NCBI GenBank assembly: GCA_039105265.1
Contig: JAPFFF010000004.1
Coordinates: 4,464,001-4,528,000 of the forward strand
Direction: 5' to 3'
DNA from: Tritrichomonas musculus
Lineage: Eukaryota; Parabasalia; Tritrichomonadida; Tritrichomonadidae
Length of the DNA: 64,000 nucleotides
Positions within the stretch are counted from its first letter, which is position 1; the number at the start of each line of letters is the position of its first letter. This document shows, one piece after another, positions 38,706 through 48,417 of the stretch. A program made the position numbers and the translations under genes. The notes beneath the pieces were generated by a model, which saw only the letters and a program-made list of their open reading frames with translations, was not told the origin of the DNA and did no database searches.

Positions 38706-39674
38706 TTAACAAGATTTTTTCATTTTGTGCAGCATATCATTTACATTATTAAAATGCTGTTTTGAGCTTTGAGCCTCGTTCGATATATTAGTTTCTGTTT
38801 TATCTGAGTCCTTAGGTTTTGCAAACTGAATGTTCAAGCCAACAGCTTTGCATAAAAATGTTGTGGCATATTTAATAGTTTCTGGCGGTCTGTTGGTGTC
38901 ATGTTCTCCTGGAACTAATTGAATTTCTTTGTATTCAGAATTACACCGATCATATAGTATTTCACTATTTCGTTTTATAACAAAATCATCATCAATTCCA
39001 TGTATAAAGAGAATAGGTTTTGTTATATTTGATACTTTTTCTAATGGTGAAACTTCATAGATATCAAAACTTGCTTTTTCTAAAATTTTTTTCCTAACAT
39101 TTTCTGTAGATGTTTTTATAAACCAATCTGGAACTTTTCTCGCTCTTCCTAGTTGTTTAATTAAACTTCTGATTGATATATATGGAGAATCAACAACTGC
39201 AGCCTTGATTTTTTCTGATCTCTCGAGAGCTAGGATTGAAACAGATGCACCCATAGATCTTCCCCAAAGGAGAAACTGATGAAATCCAAATTGAGTTTCA
39301 AGCATATCGATGACGACATCAAGGTCCTGGTTTTCATAATAACCTAGAGATATATACTTGCCATCAGAGCATCCGCAGCCAGCAAAATCAAAGCAAAAAA
39401 CGGAAATGCCTATTGGGCAAAATAACGAAACAAGAAATCGTCCTTCAAGCTGATTTGATGCATTTCCATGTAAATAAATTATGCATGCGTCAACTATTGG
39501 ATTTGGTGCCTTATACAATGATCCATACATTGTCTGTCCTCTATTATTTGAAAATGGAAGTGAAGTCCTTTGGATAACGCCAAAATTTGGGACCTCGGCT
39601 ATTAAAGGTAGCTTGGTTAAGTCATATGTAGATCGTGGGGGACGAATAATTAATTTTGCGCCTTTTTGAAACAT
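38706..39674 (-). CDS. Alpha/beta hydrolase, ABHD17/BEM46-like
   Basis: A 322-residue serine hydrolase. The oxyanion region is IIYLHGNASNQLEGR (about 85-100), and CFDFAGCGCSDGKY follows. The nucleophile elbow is LLWGRSMGASV (Ser about 145). The acid lies in FIHGIDDDFVIKR (Asp about 228), and the histidine in VPGEHDTNRP (about 258). All three catalytic positions are present. The family includes depalmitoylases and esterases; the substrate cannot be told. There is no clear signal peptide or membrane segment. The C-terminal 40 residues are disordered and Ser/Thr/Lys-rich. Confidence 0.92.
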   Translation of the reverse strand: MFQKGAKLIIRPPRSTYDLTKLPLIAEVPNFGVIQRTSLPFSNNRGQTMYGSLYKAPNPIVDACIIYLHGNASNQLEGRFLVSLFCPIGISVFCFDFAGCGCSDGKYISLGYYENQDLDVVIDMLETQFGFHQFLLWGRSMGASVSILALERSEKIKAAVVDSPYISIRSLIKQLGRARKVPDWFIKTSTENVRKKILEKASFDIYEVSPLEKVSNITKPILFIHGIDDDFVIKRNSEILYDRCNSEYKEIQLVPGEHDTNRPPETIKYATTFLCKAVGLNIQFAKPKDSDKTETNISNEAQSSKQHFNNVNDMLHKMKKSC

Positions 39675-40032
39675 TATTCGTCGAAAAATTTATTGCCTAA
39701 AATTTCAATAAAAAATTCAATTTCAAAGAATTATTCAATTAAATTTTTCAAGTAACGAAATTCAAAGATGAATTATGCAAAAACGACGTTTTTGAGAGTG
39801 ATAGCAAAATTTTACAATTGCTTTGGATGTTTAAATTTCTATATTTATTTAATGTATATTCTATAATTCAATTTAAAGCAATTTGCGTGAAATTATTACG
39901 TAAATAGAGAGTGAACTCATCAAAAGTAACAAAAATGGTCAGATTAATATAATTTTATAGCAGAGTGAACTCATCGGATAATATATTCTCTAATATTTCT
40001 ATTTTTGGAATAGAATATTCTAAATGAATTAA
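39675..40032. other. Intergenic spacer
   Basis: About 358 nt. AGAGTGAACTCATC occurs twice, about 55 nt apart (near 39908 and 39963). Otherwise AT-rich and featureless. Confidence 0.5.
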
Positions 40033-41883
40033 TTATTTTCTTTGAATTTCGTAAATTGACCAATCATCATTTTTGTATATACTTTTAATTATGTTGTCAT
40101 TGTTCTCTGTTGAAAAAATAAAGCTTGAATCATTATTTAAGGATAGCAAGTATGAAGATCCAATTTCATTCATAATATTAATTGTTGAATTAATATGATG
40201 ATCAATTAATTTATAAAACAAAAGATACTTTGTGATATTATTGCCTCCTTTGTTCCACATATCATTTGGATAACCAATTAAAGTCTGTCTTCCTGAGAGA
40301 AAAGAAGCTGGTTGTAAACGTCTTGGTCTAGCAAATATTAGTGAATTGAAAGGAATATTAGATTTAATGAAAGAATCAACTCTTTCATCATTTTCATTTA
40401 TCAATTCAAATTTTTTATTTTCAATTGAATTTTTCAAACAAAAAATACCTCCCAAAATATATGTTATTGAGACAAATACAACTACTGCAAAAACAAATCC
40501 TTGCGTTTTACTTTTTTGAGATCTATAGATATGGATTAAATTGCACATTATTTCTGAAAAGGCTAGAGCAATAAAAGGAACAAAAACAGAATTAATTGCT
40601 ATTGAGTTCTCAAACGTTTCATTTCCATCACGAAAAACGCATAGAAGCAAAAATGCCGAAAGTCGTGTTAAGTAGAAGTAATAGAATTTTTTGTCATTTT
40701 GAAATCTGAATGAATAAATAATTGAAAAAAACATCGGACCAAATGCTTCAAACCAAATAAAGATTTGAGAGTAATGGTATCCTTCATTTTGAAATTCACG
40801 CCAAATTGGTTTAACTATTATATCTGAGCGAAGATACTTTGGTAATAATGTAAGCAAGAATGGTAAAAATCCTTTAACACTATTTTTATTACAAAATGCA
40901 ATTAAAAATACGGATGCTGATGGCAAAAAGTTTGGAATTAAAGAAGCTAAAAAGCCGCCAAATAAATGAAGATTAATATTTTTTTCATCATCTTCAGCAT
41001 AACAGAGCGAAAGAATGGAAAGTGGAACAGAAACTGAAGATGATAGCGAAAAAGAAAGATGATGAGCAAAAAAATGATAAATCGGTAAAGATACTCGAAA
41101 GCCAACATCGTGAATAAAATCAAGAAGCAGCGAATTATTGAGACTATTTTGAGTATTTACTTGGTTTGTTGAAAAAAAATGATAGAAAAAAGCCCAGCCC
41201 CCATTTAACATAACTAAAAATACGAAAAGTATGCTATTTCCTTTTTGAATAGCACTATAATAGAAAAGAATAGCTGTTGTAGCTATAATATTAAAAAAAT
41301 GAATAAAAAATAGTACATCTTTAATTTTATAATCAAATGAAATGAGTGATGCAGCGAAAATTAATGGTAAAACTGAACGATTAAAAGTTGCATTTAATTT
41401 ATTTGGGTCTTTAAATGTGAAAATTTGAGTTCTTTTTGAATTAATGCCATATAAAAATGAAGAAATAAAAGAAACTTCGTCGTCAATTATTGGAATTGAT
41501 AATTTAGGTAAAGAATAAGGGAAATATTGATATACATTTCCTAGATAAACAAAAGAAATGGTTGAAATAACAAAAATAGTAAAATAATAAGATGGAGATT
41601 CTTCCAATGAAATACTGAATATACTATGATCATATTTTTTCCAAAGAAAAAGGCAAATAAATAATGCGATTATCAATATAGTTAAAGAAATTAATAATAA
41701 AATTACGGGGGAAATTAATATGAAGTAAGAAATAATTAAAATTAATAATGATGTTATAATTTGGCCAACAATCCATCCTGACAAAACATGAATAACAAGT
41801 TGCCAAGATCTTTTAAGAAAAAAAAGAATTAGAACATATCCAAGAAAAGTTGATGAAAAACAAAAAAAGAGTAATACTATCAT
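40033..41883 (-). CDS. Polytopic membrane protein, possible GT-C glycosyltransferase fold
   Basis: A 616-residue protein with about a dozen hydrophobic segments from the N-terminus to about residue 490, then a soluble C-terminal domain of about 120 residues. An acidic motif in the first long loop (PIIDDEVSFISSFLYG, about 135-150) and a C-terminal SLIFARPRRLQPASFLSGRQ...GYPNDMW pattern match my memory of large GT-C-like membrane proteins that place an Asp-rich catalytic loop after the first helices. It would lie in the ER or plasma membrane and use a lipid-linked sugar if the assignment holds. An initiator-like TCACA lies 10-15 nt upstream of the ATG. Confidence 0.6.
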   Translation of the reverse strand: MIVLLFFCFSSTFLGYVLILFFLKRSWQLVIHVLSGWIVGQIITSLLILIISYFILISPVILLLISLTILIIALFICLFLWKKYDHSIFSISLEESPSYYFTIFVISTISFVYLGNVYQYFPYSLPKLSIPIIDDEVSFISSFLYGINSKRTQIFTFKDPNKLNATFNRSVLPLIFAASLISFDYKIKDVLFFIHFFNIIATTAILFYYSAIQKGNSILFVFLVMLNGGWAFFYHFFSTNQVNTQNSLNNSLLLDFIHDVGFRVSLPIYHFFAHHLSFSLSSSVSVPLSILSLCYAEDDEKNINLHLFGGFLASLIPNFLPSASVFLIAFCNKNSVKGFLPFLLTLLPKYLRSDIIVKPIWREFQNEGYHYSQIFIWFEAFGPMFFSIIYSFRFQNDKKFYYFYLTRLSAFLLLCVFRDGNETFENSIAINSVFVPFIALAFSEIMCNLIHIYRSQKSKTQGFVFAVVVFVSITYILGGIFCLKNSIENKKFELINENDERVDSFIKSNIPFNSLIFARPRRLQPASFLSGRQTLIGYPNDMWNKGGNNITKYLLFYKLIDHHINSTINIMNEIGSSYLLSLNNDSSFIFSTENNDNIIKSIYKNDDWSIYEIQRK

Positions 41884-42081
41884 ATCGCGACATGTGATAT
41901 AAGATTTGGATTTTAAAAATTTTTATTTCAATTAGATATTTCTATCTATATTATATAAATGATTGCTGGTAAATCATTTGATTTTTTTGATTAAAAAATA
42001 GCAACAGAAATTATATGAAATATATGACAAGTTATATGAAAAATCATTATAACGTATTTATAATTTTTTTATTAATTATAA

Positions 42082-42723
42082 ATGACATCGTTCGCAGAAT
42101 TCTACCGTCAACGAAACACTTTAACAGACAAATACTTCGAAAAAATAGAAGAAGCCCAAAAGAATCGAGAGAAAGAATTTATGGCTGCAATACGAATTCA
42201 ATTAACTTGGAAGACTTTCCAATTAAAAAGGAAGCGCGCAAATCGTAACGAGAAAGCAATTGTTATTCAAAGGAACTTTCGCAGACATCAAGCTCAGGTT
42301 CTTGTTCAATGCCTTCGTGTCGAAAAGGCTAGAAATGAACGTATTTTATACTTTAATCAGCAAGCTCAGAAAATTCAGCGCGTTTGGCGTGGATATGACA
42401 GTCGTCGTCATATCTTTGATTACTATAAACAGAAGCAATACCTCCAGCAGGTTAAAGATGCTAATGAGAGAATGAAAAGAGAGCTTGATGATCATTACGC
42501 AGAAACTAATGAAAACGAAAGGCAAGCTGCGTTTAACAAAGCTAAAAGAATCCAGAAAAGAAACGCTTTACGCCAACATCATCTTGTATCAACATCAGCA
42601 ATTCCTTCAATATTTCAACCACCAGCTTTTACAAAAGATGCAGAAGCAATGCCTGCAATTGAAAACTTTATCAGAACAGTCAATAAGGCGAAACTAGTCA
42701 TTCCGTCATTGGGAAACAGGTGA
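42082..42723 (+). CDS. SPATA17: SPATA17-like IQ-motif protein
   Basis: A 213-residue protein with three IQ calmodulin-binding motifs at about 36-50 (AIRIQLTWKTFQLKRK), 59-75 (AIVIQRNFRRHQAQ) and 95-112 (AQKIQRVWRGYDSRRH). After the third, IFDYYKQKQYLQQVKDAN and the HHLVSTSAIPSIFQPPAF segment closely resemble the corresponding part of animal SPATA17, a cilium/flagellum-associated protein. It is shorter than the roughly 360-residue human protein because the C-terminal half is absent. Expected in the axoneme, bound to calmodulin. The gene is divergent from the membrane protein at 40033-41883. Confidence 0.85.
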   Translation: MTSFAEFYRQRNTLTDKYFEKIEEAQKNREKEFMAAIRIQLTWKTFQLKRKRANRNEKAIVIQRNFRRHQAQVLVQCLRVEKARNERILYFNQQAQKIQRVWRGYDSRRHIFDYYKQKQYLQQVKDANERMKRELDDHYAETNENERQAAFNKAKRIQKRNALRQHHLVSTSAIPSIFQPPAFTKDAEAMPAIENFIRTVNKAKLVIPSLGNR

Positions 42724-43036
42724 TGATTTTGTTTTTTACATTTAAATGTTGACAAATTTATATTTTTGCAATATAAAATATGTTATTCTTAAAAATTAAA
42801 ATGAAAAATCTGAATTTTTATTTACATTTATGTTATTTATTATTAATAAATTTATTAATAAATTTTTTTAATACTACATTGAATTAGCTAAGCTTCATTC
42901 AACTTGATGGATAGTCCTTTCTGTTTCACAGAAACTCTAGCAAATTTATAAATCTATAGATTTAAATAATATTTGTTTAAAGTACGTTTTTTAATGACTT
43001 GTTAAGTGAAAAATCTCCTTTTTCATGTTGCATTAA
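42724..43036. other. Intergenic spacer
   Basis: About 313 nt, AT-rich (TTATTAATAAATTTATTAATAAA near 42838). No other features. Confidence 0.6.
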
Positions 43037-44272
43037 ATGAGCCTATACATAAAGAATAAAAATAAGCCGGATTTGGCTTCTAATAAATGTACACCAATAA
43101 TCTATTTGAATATTCCTATTTTATTTTTACAAGTATTCATTATCATTTTTTCTTTATTTTTTCGAATGAAGAAGTCAATGTATTGCGATCCATTTACACA
43201 TCATTATTACTTTTTGCAAAATGTTTCTCTTCCAATAGTTTTTTATATGTATAATTTCTCTCAGCCAAAATATGCAGATTATTTTCCATATACAAATCCA
43301 AAAATCATCAATAAAGTGGAATACTATTTTGAACCATATTTATTATCTTTTGTTCGTTCACAATGCTATATTACCCAAAATGCAAATAAAGCAGATTTGT
43401 TTTACATCCCACTTTTTTTTTCAATGATGATGTTTACTGATGGAGCACTCCCTATTAATAATCTAATTGAAAAACTTGAATATTGGTCTTTACATGGTGG
43501 CGTTGATCATATCATCGTTTTTAATATATTTTCTTTTTGGAGAGCAACCATTCAAGAAAAAGATGAGTACATGCTTCCATGTATGTTGAGCTTTGCGGAT
43601 GTTAAATGGAACATTGCAGAAAGATATCCACTTCTAATGATGAGATATACAATTCTACCATATTCTTCATTTTTTAAGCTAAGTCGTCACTATAATATAA
43701 ATCGAAATAATCTTCTCTTCTTTATCGGGTCAACTTTGCTGTCAACCTTCGACGAAACAGCATGTGAATTGCGATCTGAAATTCTTGAGTTTGCTTCAAA
43801 TATCCCCTTTTCGAGAATTGTAATTAAAGAACGAGGGAAATATACTTATGATTTAACGAACGGTTTTGCGGTAGAAAGAATGATGCGTGATAGTATATTT
43901 TGTTTAGTTCCTTTGGGTGACTCACCTTCATCAAAAAGAATTTATGATGCTCTCAACGCTTTAAGTATTCCTATTGTTGTATCTGATTATATTCGTTTTC
44001 CTTTTGAAGATATTTTTTTGAATTATTCTAAAATTCTCATTCAAATACCCATTCACAATTATAAAAATGAACTTCCCTCTATATTGTCGAAATCAAATTC
44101 TCAGTTCATTTTTCGAATGCAAAAAAACATGCGTATTGCAAGCGATTTCTTTCTATTGAGAGATAAAAATATTCCTCAAAATTCGGTATTTTGGGCCTGG
44201 GGAATAAGTCAGCTTGCCAAATTGTGTTATATTTCAACAGTAATGCGGCGATCTTTATTGAAAGAAGATTAG
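43037..44272 (+). CDS. Exostosin-family glycosyltransferase (GT47)
   Basis: A 411-residue type II membrane protein. A hydrophobic segment at about 22-48 (IPILFLQVFIIIFSLFF) is the signal anchor. The exostosin domain follows: YYFEPYLLSFVRSQCYI, ANKADLFYIPLFFSMMM, GGVDHIIVFN, NLLFFIGS, and the nucleotide-sugar region MMRDSIFCLVPLGDSPSSKRIYDALNALSIPIVVSDYIRFPFED, which is the most conserved part of the family. It likely adds a sugar to a glycoprotein or surface glycan in the Golgi. Sugar specificity cannot be read. Confidence 0.9.
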   Translation: MSLYIKNKNKPDLASNKCTPIIYLNIPILFLQVFIIIFSLFFRMKKSMYCDPFTHHYYFLQNVSLPIVFYMYNFSQPKYADYFPYTNPKIINKVEYYFEPYLLSFVRSQCYITQNANKADLFYIPLFFSMMMFTDGALPINNLIEKLEYWSLHGGVDHIIVFNIFSFWRATIQEKDEYMLPCMLSFADVKWNIAERYPLLMMRYTILPYSSFFKLSRHYNINRNNLLFFIGSTLLSTFDETACELRSEILEFASNIPFSRIVIKERGKYTYDLTNGFAVERMMRDSIFCLVPLGDSPSSKRIYDALNALSIPIVVSDYIRFPFEDIFLNYSKILIQIPIHNYKNELPSILSKSNSQFIFRMQKNMRIASDFFLLRDKNIPQNSVFWAWGISQLAKLCYISTVMRRSLLKED

Positions 44273-44444
44273 TTGTTATTAAAGTATATATTTTTTTATT
44301 TATTTATTTATATCTCTAATTTCATAATTAATAGGTAAGGGTTTTGGTATTTAGGATTGTCTATGTGGACTTTATATATATATATATTAAAAAACTAAGT
44401 CTTGGTTAATATAATTAATAGCAACAAGAGGTAAAAAAACAGAT

Positions 44445-44810
44445 TTACTGACTATTATCTATGTCACCTGATTGTTCTGATTCTTTGCATAATACAAAAT
44501 TTCCATTAACATCTTCAACTTCAATATGTTCTTCTATAAATGGCCAAATTTTATTCAAATTTTCATCAAACCATTTGATTAACATATTTTTTCTTCTTTT
44601 AGTTTCTCTGCTAAGTTCAATGTCTAAATTTGCTGATATAACTTGTGCCAGACATTTTAGCTCAGCATGGTTGAGTTTTTCTCCATACTTTGATGTTAAT
44701 TTTTTCCATGCTTCAGAAGTTGAAGGATTAAAATGTGTTAACTTATCTTCTAAAAGTAATTTTTCATATTCTTTTTGAATAGCTTGAGATCTTGAAGTTG
44801 CTTCACTCAT
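44445..44810 (-). CDS. Small helical protein, unknown function
   Basis: A 121-residue protein. It has an N-terminal helix (SQAIQKEYEKLLLEDKLTHF), a central helical block (AWKKLTSKYGEKLNHAELKCLA) and an aromatic-acidic stretch (KWFDENLNKIWPFIEEHIE), which could form a compact helical bundle. The start is supported by an initiator-like TCATT 5 nt before the ATG (CATTCCAAATG on the minus strand). No known domain. Confidence 0.65.
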   Translation of the reverse strand: MSEATSRSQAIQKEYEKLLLEDKLTHFNPSTSEAWKKLTSKYGEKLNHAELKCLAQVISANLDIELSRETKRRKNMLIKWFDENLNKIWPFIEEHIEVEDVNGNFVLCKESEQSGDIDNSQ

Positions 44811-45006
44811 TTGGAATGAAAAAATGAATTAAAGTCAAAAATTTTGAGTTAAAATTTAAATAATATGAATTAGCTAAGTCAAAAATATTTTGAATTACTC
44901 TATTAAAAAAATTCAATTTACTATAGAAAAATAGATTTAAAGATTATTTTATATAAAATACAAACAAATTTAAATTAAATACATTGTATTATAACAAATA
45001 TATGCA

Positions 45007-47007
45007 CTAGAAAGCAGTAATTGAAGAAGGGACGGTTTTCATTTTATTTGCAACATGAGAATTGTACATTTCATTCAATTGGTTTGCATCTTCTTTCGAA
45101 ATTTCACTCTCAGCAATCCAAATATATTTGGTCTTTTTTGTAAGTTCGTTGTAAATTTTGACATTAAACTTTTTCATCTGCTTTCCATTAACATATTCCT
45201 GATCTTTTATTACATTAATAACATCTTTAATTTTGCCTCCATAAGGTAGAGAAAATTTAATTGATCTTCTATTTGATCTCTGAGATTTGGGTGAAGGAGG
45301 ATCAACAATACCTCTAAATTTTCGCCATCCTGGCATCATTTTCTTTTCTTCAACAGAAACTGGTGGTTGAGCAAAAACAGTTGTTGATCTTAATATAGAA
45401 TTTTTGGCATTATAACTTCTTCCACTTAATGACGCATCAAAAGGATAGTTTCCGCTTTGGATTGGAATTTTTTCAATTATTGGTTCAAAATTCGCCTTAG
45501 GAATTGGGATTTCATTATTTTGAGTATTATTATCAATTTCATCATTATTGCTATTATCAATATAATAATTCGGAATAGGGGGTTCGTAATTAATTTCATT
45601 TGATTGAGTCATATCGGCAGCTGTGATAAACATTTTTGCTTTTTTCTTTTCTGGCGAATATGAATAATTCGAACCTGCTCCTCCACGTCGAGCCATCTCA
45701 CGCCAAACACCTCTGCCATCCCAAAAAATGGATGAAACAGGAATTTGGACAACAAGTGTTTGATTTTCAGCTAGAATGAAGATCCGCCCGTTTTTTATTT
45801 TGTTGATTGCTGAAATTGACCATTCATTGGTTAATGGATGAACATATTCTATTTTATCATTTTTTTCTGCTTGATTATAGCCATTTGGAGTGTAAAATGG
45901 TGCAACTGTTTCCATATATACTGATTCGATAGAAGTTTCTAATTTGGTGAATCCACAAGACTTTCTATACTTGAAATATACTCGAAGATCGTTTGTAGAA
46001 GCATCGCTTGGTCCATCATCTGTTGTTGCAATTGCACGAGCAATAAATGCTGATAAAATTAATCGAGCTGTAGAGCCGATAAGAGGAAGGGCTCCATCGT
46101 GAAGATATTTGTCTACGCCAAGAGATTCCCATATTTCTTCTTCAACTTCGTTTGAAGCCTTAATACGATCAGAAATTCTAAGTAAAAGAACAGTGAGCTC
46201 CCAATTCTCCATTTTGATGACATCTTCAAAAATATTGAAAAAATAAGCCCTACAAAGTGATCTCGGAATTAATTGAACTTTTTCATCAATCCATAATTTC
46301 GAAAGAATGCCAAGCGCAAGCCCAAAGTAGTCTTGAAAATCACCTTCTCGCAATTCAAATTGTTGTAATTGTGATAAATATTGAATACGCTCGTATTGTG
46401 TTGATTCATCAACCATGAGTGCAGGAGCACAAGAGGAAGGTGAAAATTGAATTCCTTTCTCATTTGTGTAATCATGGTTTGAAATATAAAATTTACCAGC
46501 TTGAGCGGTGGATAAGTATGTAGGTTTGGTACTACGGAAACGTCCACTGGTAAGAATAGAATTTCCATATTCTAGTGTTGATTCATAGTTTCGAAAGAGT
46601 TGTCTTTGTTGATCAGTAATAAAGTCACCATTTATTACCCATGCATGAGAAACAATTGTTGGAACTAAAAGCGAATCATTATTCATTGCGCCTTCAAAGT
46701 TATTGTTATTAAGAACAAGGCGTAAAATGACGCAATTTCTTATGTCAAATAAATCATCTATATCCAGAAAGTTATTTGAAATATCAAGAAAGCTAATACA
46801 GCGAAAACATCGAAGAAAAGAAAGAGAATTGAATTGATTATAGCTCAAATCAATTGTCGAAACAAAAAACTTTTTAAAAAAGAAATCGAAGTCGAGAGTT
46901 GATAAATTATTGTGAGAAACTAGAAATTCTTCGATATTATTTGGTACATCTTTAGACGAAAGAGAGGATAGATTTTGGTTACGAGCATCAAAAACCTTAC
47001 TATCCAT
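45007..47007 (-). CDS. Leucine-rich repeat protein
   Basis: A 666-residue protein. The first 125 residues hold about four or five LRRs (FDARNQNLSSLSSKDV; IDLSYNQFNSLSFL; FLDISNNFLDIDDL), closed by an LRR-cap-like VVSHAWVINGDFITDQQRQL segment. Residues about 215-340 are a helical domain (RICRAYFFNIFEDVIKMENW-like), then a Ser/Asn-rich linker. The last 110 residues contain MMPGWRKFRGIVDPPSPK and a folded part with LTKKTKYIWIAESE. LRR plus a helical domain suggests a protein-interaction scaffold; the exact family is not recognised. Confidence 0.8.
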   Translation of the reverse strand: MDSKVFDARNQNLSSLSSKDVPNNIEEFLVSHNNLSTLDFDFFFKKFFVSTIDLSYNQFNSLSFLRCFRCISFLDISNNFLDIDDLFDIRNCVILRLVLNNNNFEGAMNNDSLLVPTIVSHAWVINGDFITDQQRQLFRNYESTLEYGNSILTSGRFRSTKPTYLSTAQAGKFYISNHDYTNEKGIQFSPSSCAPALMVDESTQYERIQYLSQLQQFELREGDFQDYFGLALGILSKLWIDEKVQLIPRSLCRAYFFNIFEDVIKMENWELTVLLLRISDRIKASNEVEEEIWESLGVDKYLHDGALPLIGSTARLILSAFIARAIATTDDGPSDASTNDLRVYFKYRKSCGFTKLETSIESVYMETVAPFYTPNGYNQAEKNDKIEYVHPLTNEWSISAINKIKNGRIFILAENQTLVVQIPVSSIFWDGRGVWREMARRGGAGSNYSYSPEKKKAKMFITAADMTQSNEINYEPPIPNYYIDNSNNDEIDNNTQNNEIPIPKANFEPIIEKIPIQSGNYPFDASLSGRSYNAKNSILRSTTVFAQPPVSVEEKKMMPGWRKFRGIVDPPSPKSQRSNRRSIKFSLPYGGKIKDVINVIKDQEYVNGKQMKKFNVKIYNELTKKTKYIWIAESEISKEDANQLNEMYNSHVANKMKTVPSSITAF

Positions 47008-47088
47008 TCTTGATTTCTCGGAAAATCTCTAACGTTTATGAACTTTTTCTAAAAAAACATTCAATGTTTATGAAATTTTATTTTATTA

Positions 47089-47502
47089 ATGACATCAGAT
47101 ACAAAAAAAGAGGCAATTCAATATTTTGGACTTGATAAATATAAATTTGAGCAAAAACTGAGAGAGAGTGGAATGAACCCTACAATGGAAGAAATTGAAT
47201 CTATGATAGAGGAAATGAATCAAGATGCTCATATGGATAAAAAAGAAGAAATGTCGTCAAAAGAAAATGATGTAATTACACAAAATTTAATTGATGCTCT
47301 GCACGTATTTCAAGATGAGCCTATAATTTCAAAAACAGAATTTCAAAAAATCATCAATTATGGCAATAAGAAAAAGCCAATTTTAGATGACGAAGAGCAA
47401 AAATCTATTCTATCTGACGTTCAAAATACTTTCTCTTGGGAAAAATATGTGAAAAAGTATCTTTCAAAGAGTGAATTTATACATAGCTTAAAAGTTGACT
47501 GA
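47089..47502 (+). CDS. Degenerate EF-hand (calmodulin/light-chain-like) protein
   Basis: A 137-residue acidic protein. The second half aligns by eye to an EF-hand pair (ALHVFQDEPIISKTEFQKII; ILDDEEQKSILSDVQNTFSW), with the helices but without the Asp/Glu ligands of calcium loops. The first half (ESGMNPTMEEIESMIEEMNQ) looks like another degenerate pair. This pattern is typical of myosin essential light chains or dynein-associated calmodulin-like subunits. Calcium binding is unlikely. The gene is divergent from the LRR gene by 81 nt. Confidence 0.6.
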   Translation: MTSDTKKEAIQYFGLDKYKFEQKLRESGMNPTMEEIESMIEEMNQDAHMDKKEEMSSKENDVITQNLIDALHVFQDEPIISKTEFQKIINYGNKKKPILDDEEQKSILSDVQNTFSWEKYVKKYLSKSEFIHSLKVD

Positions 47503-47810
47503 AATGTATGCATATATAGTTGGATGCTTTGTACTTCGAATTTGCATTATAGAATCTTGTAAATTAAAATTTCTTTTAGATAGGTATTGATGTTTTTGTT
47601 GAAGGAAACCTATCTACCAATTAAAGTATTGACTATGATACAACACTTTGTTTTAGATGTATTTTTTAATAAAAATGAAAATATAAAAAAAAAATATGAA
47701 TTATCATGGAATAATATATTTAATTTAAAAACAATTTTCAAATCTAAATAAAAAGCATTCGAATTTATATCTTGATTAAAATGTATGAGATGATTTGTTA
47801 TCATTTTTGA
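47503..47810. other. Intergenic spacer
   Basis: About 308 nt between convergent gene ends. AT-rich; nothing recognisable. Confidence 0.6.
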
Positions 47811-48365
47811 TCAGCAACAAGTAGTTTTTTTTTTTGAATCACAAACTACCTCTACAGAATCATCTGTGCTTACTGGAATATTTATATTTGAAGAAGCTTC
47901 TGCTATAGTATTAAAGAGCTCATCAATTCCATCACCAGTTAGCGCGCTAGTAAAAACATATTCGCAATTTAATCTATCAGCAAATTCTCTTATTCGTTCT
48001 TTTTCAAAACTTCGTCCTACATCAACCTTATTTCCAACTAATATTATTTTTAAGTTACCAATATAATCATGAAGGGAGTTAATCCAGTAATCTAAATTTT
48101 CAAAAGACTGTATATTTGATACATCAAAAACAATAACAGCTATTGATGCTTGTCTATAAAAAAATGTTGTCGTTGAATGAAATCTTTCTTGGCCAGCTGT
48201 ATCATAAAGAAGCAATGAAACCCCGTTTACATTTATTGTGAAAGAAGCTGTGTTAATTGTTGGAACTGGATCAATATTTTCATGAAATTTTGTATGGATT
48301 ATAGATGTTTTGCCAACAGAAGCATCTCCAAGAAACAAAACAGTGATTGGAGCTTTCGCTTCCAT
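47811..48365 (-). CDS. Rab-family small GTPase
   Basis: A 184-residue membrane-trafficking GTPase with all five G motifs: GDASVGKTS (P-loop, about 13), the effector-loop threonine in PVPTINTASF, DTAGQERFHSTTTFFYR (switch II), GNKVD (about 112) and TSALTGDG (about 140). The C-terminus KKKTTCC is a di-cysteine prenylation signal. It resembles Rab5/Rab21-type proteins, though trichomonads have many divergent Rabs and a subfamily cannot be fixed by eye. The ATG lies within an 18-nt palindrome shared with the short divergent promoter region of the clathrin light chain gene. Confidence 0.96.
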   Translation of the reverse strand: MEAKAPITVLFLGDASVGKTSIIHTKFHENIDPVPTINTASFTINVNGVSLLLYDTAGQERFHSTTTFFYRQASIAVIVFDVSNIQSFENLDYWINSLHDYIGNLKIILVGNKVDVGRSFEKERIREFADRLNCEYVFTSALTGDGIDELFNTIAEASSNINIPVSTDDSVEVVCDSKKKTTCC

Positions 48366-48417
48366 TCAAAATTTTGAATGAATAAAATTTGAATGAAAAT
48401 TTTGTTTACCAAATTTT
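48363..48417. promoter_or_regulatory. 52-nt bidirectional promoter with 18-nt palindrome
   Basis: Only 52 nt separate the divergent ATGs of the Rab gene (48365) and the clathrin light chain gene (48418). CATTCAAAATTTTGAATG at 48363-48380 is a perfect 18-nt palindrome that includes the Rab start codon. On the minus strand an initiator-like TCATT lies about 12 nt before the Rab ATG. Confidence 0.5.
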
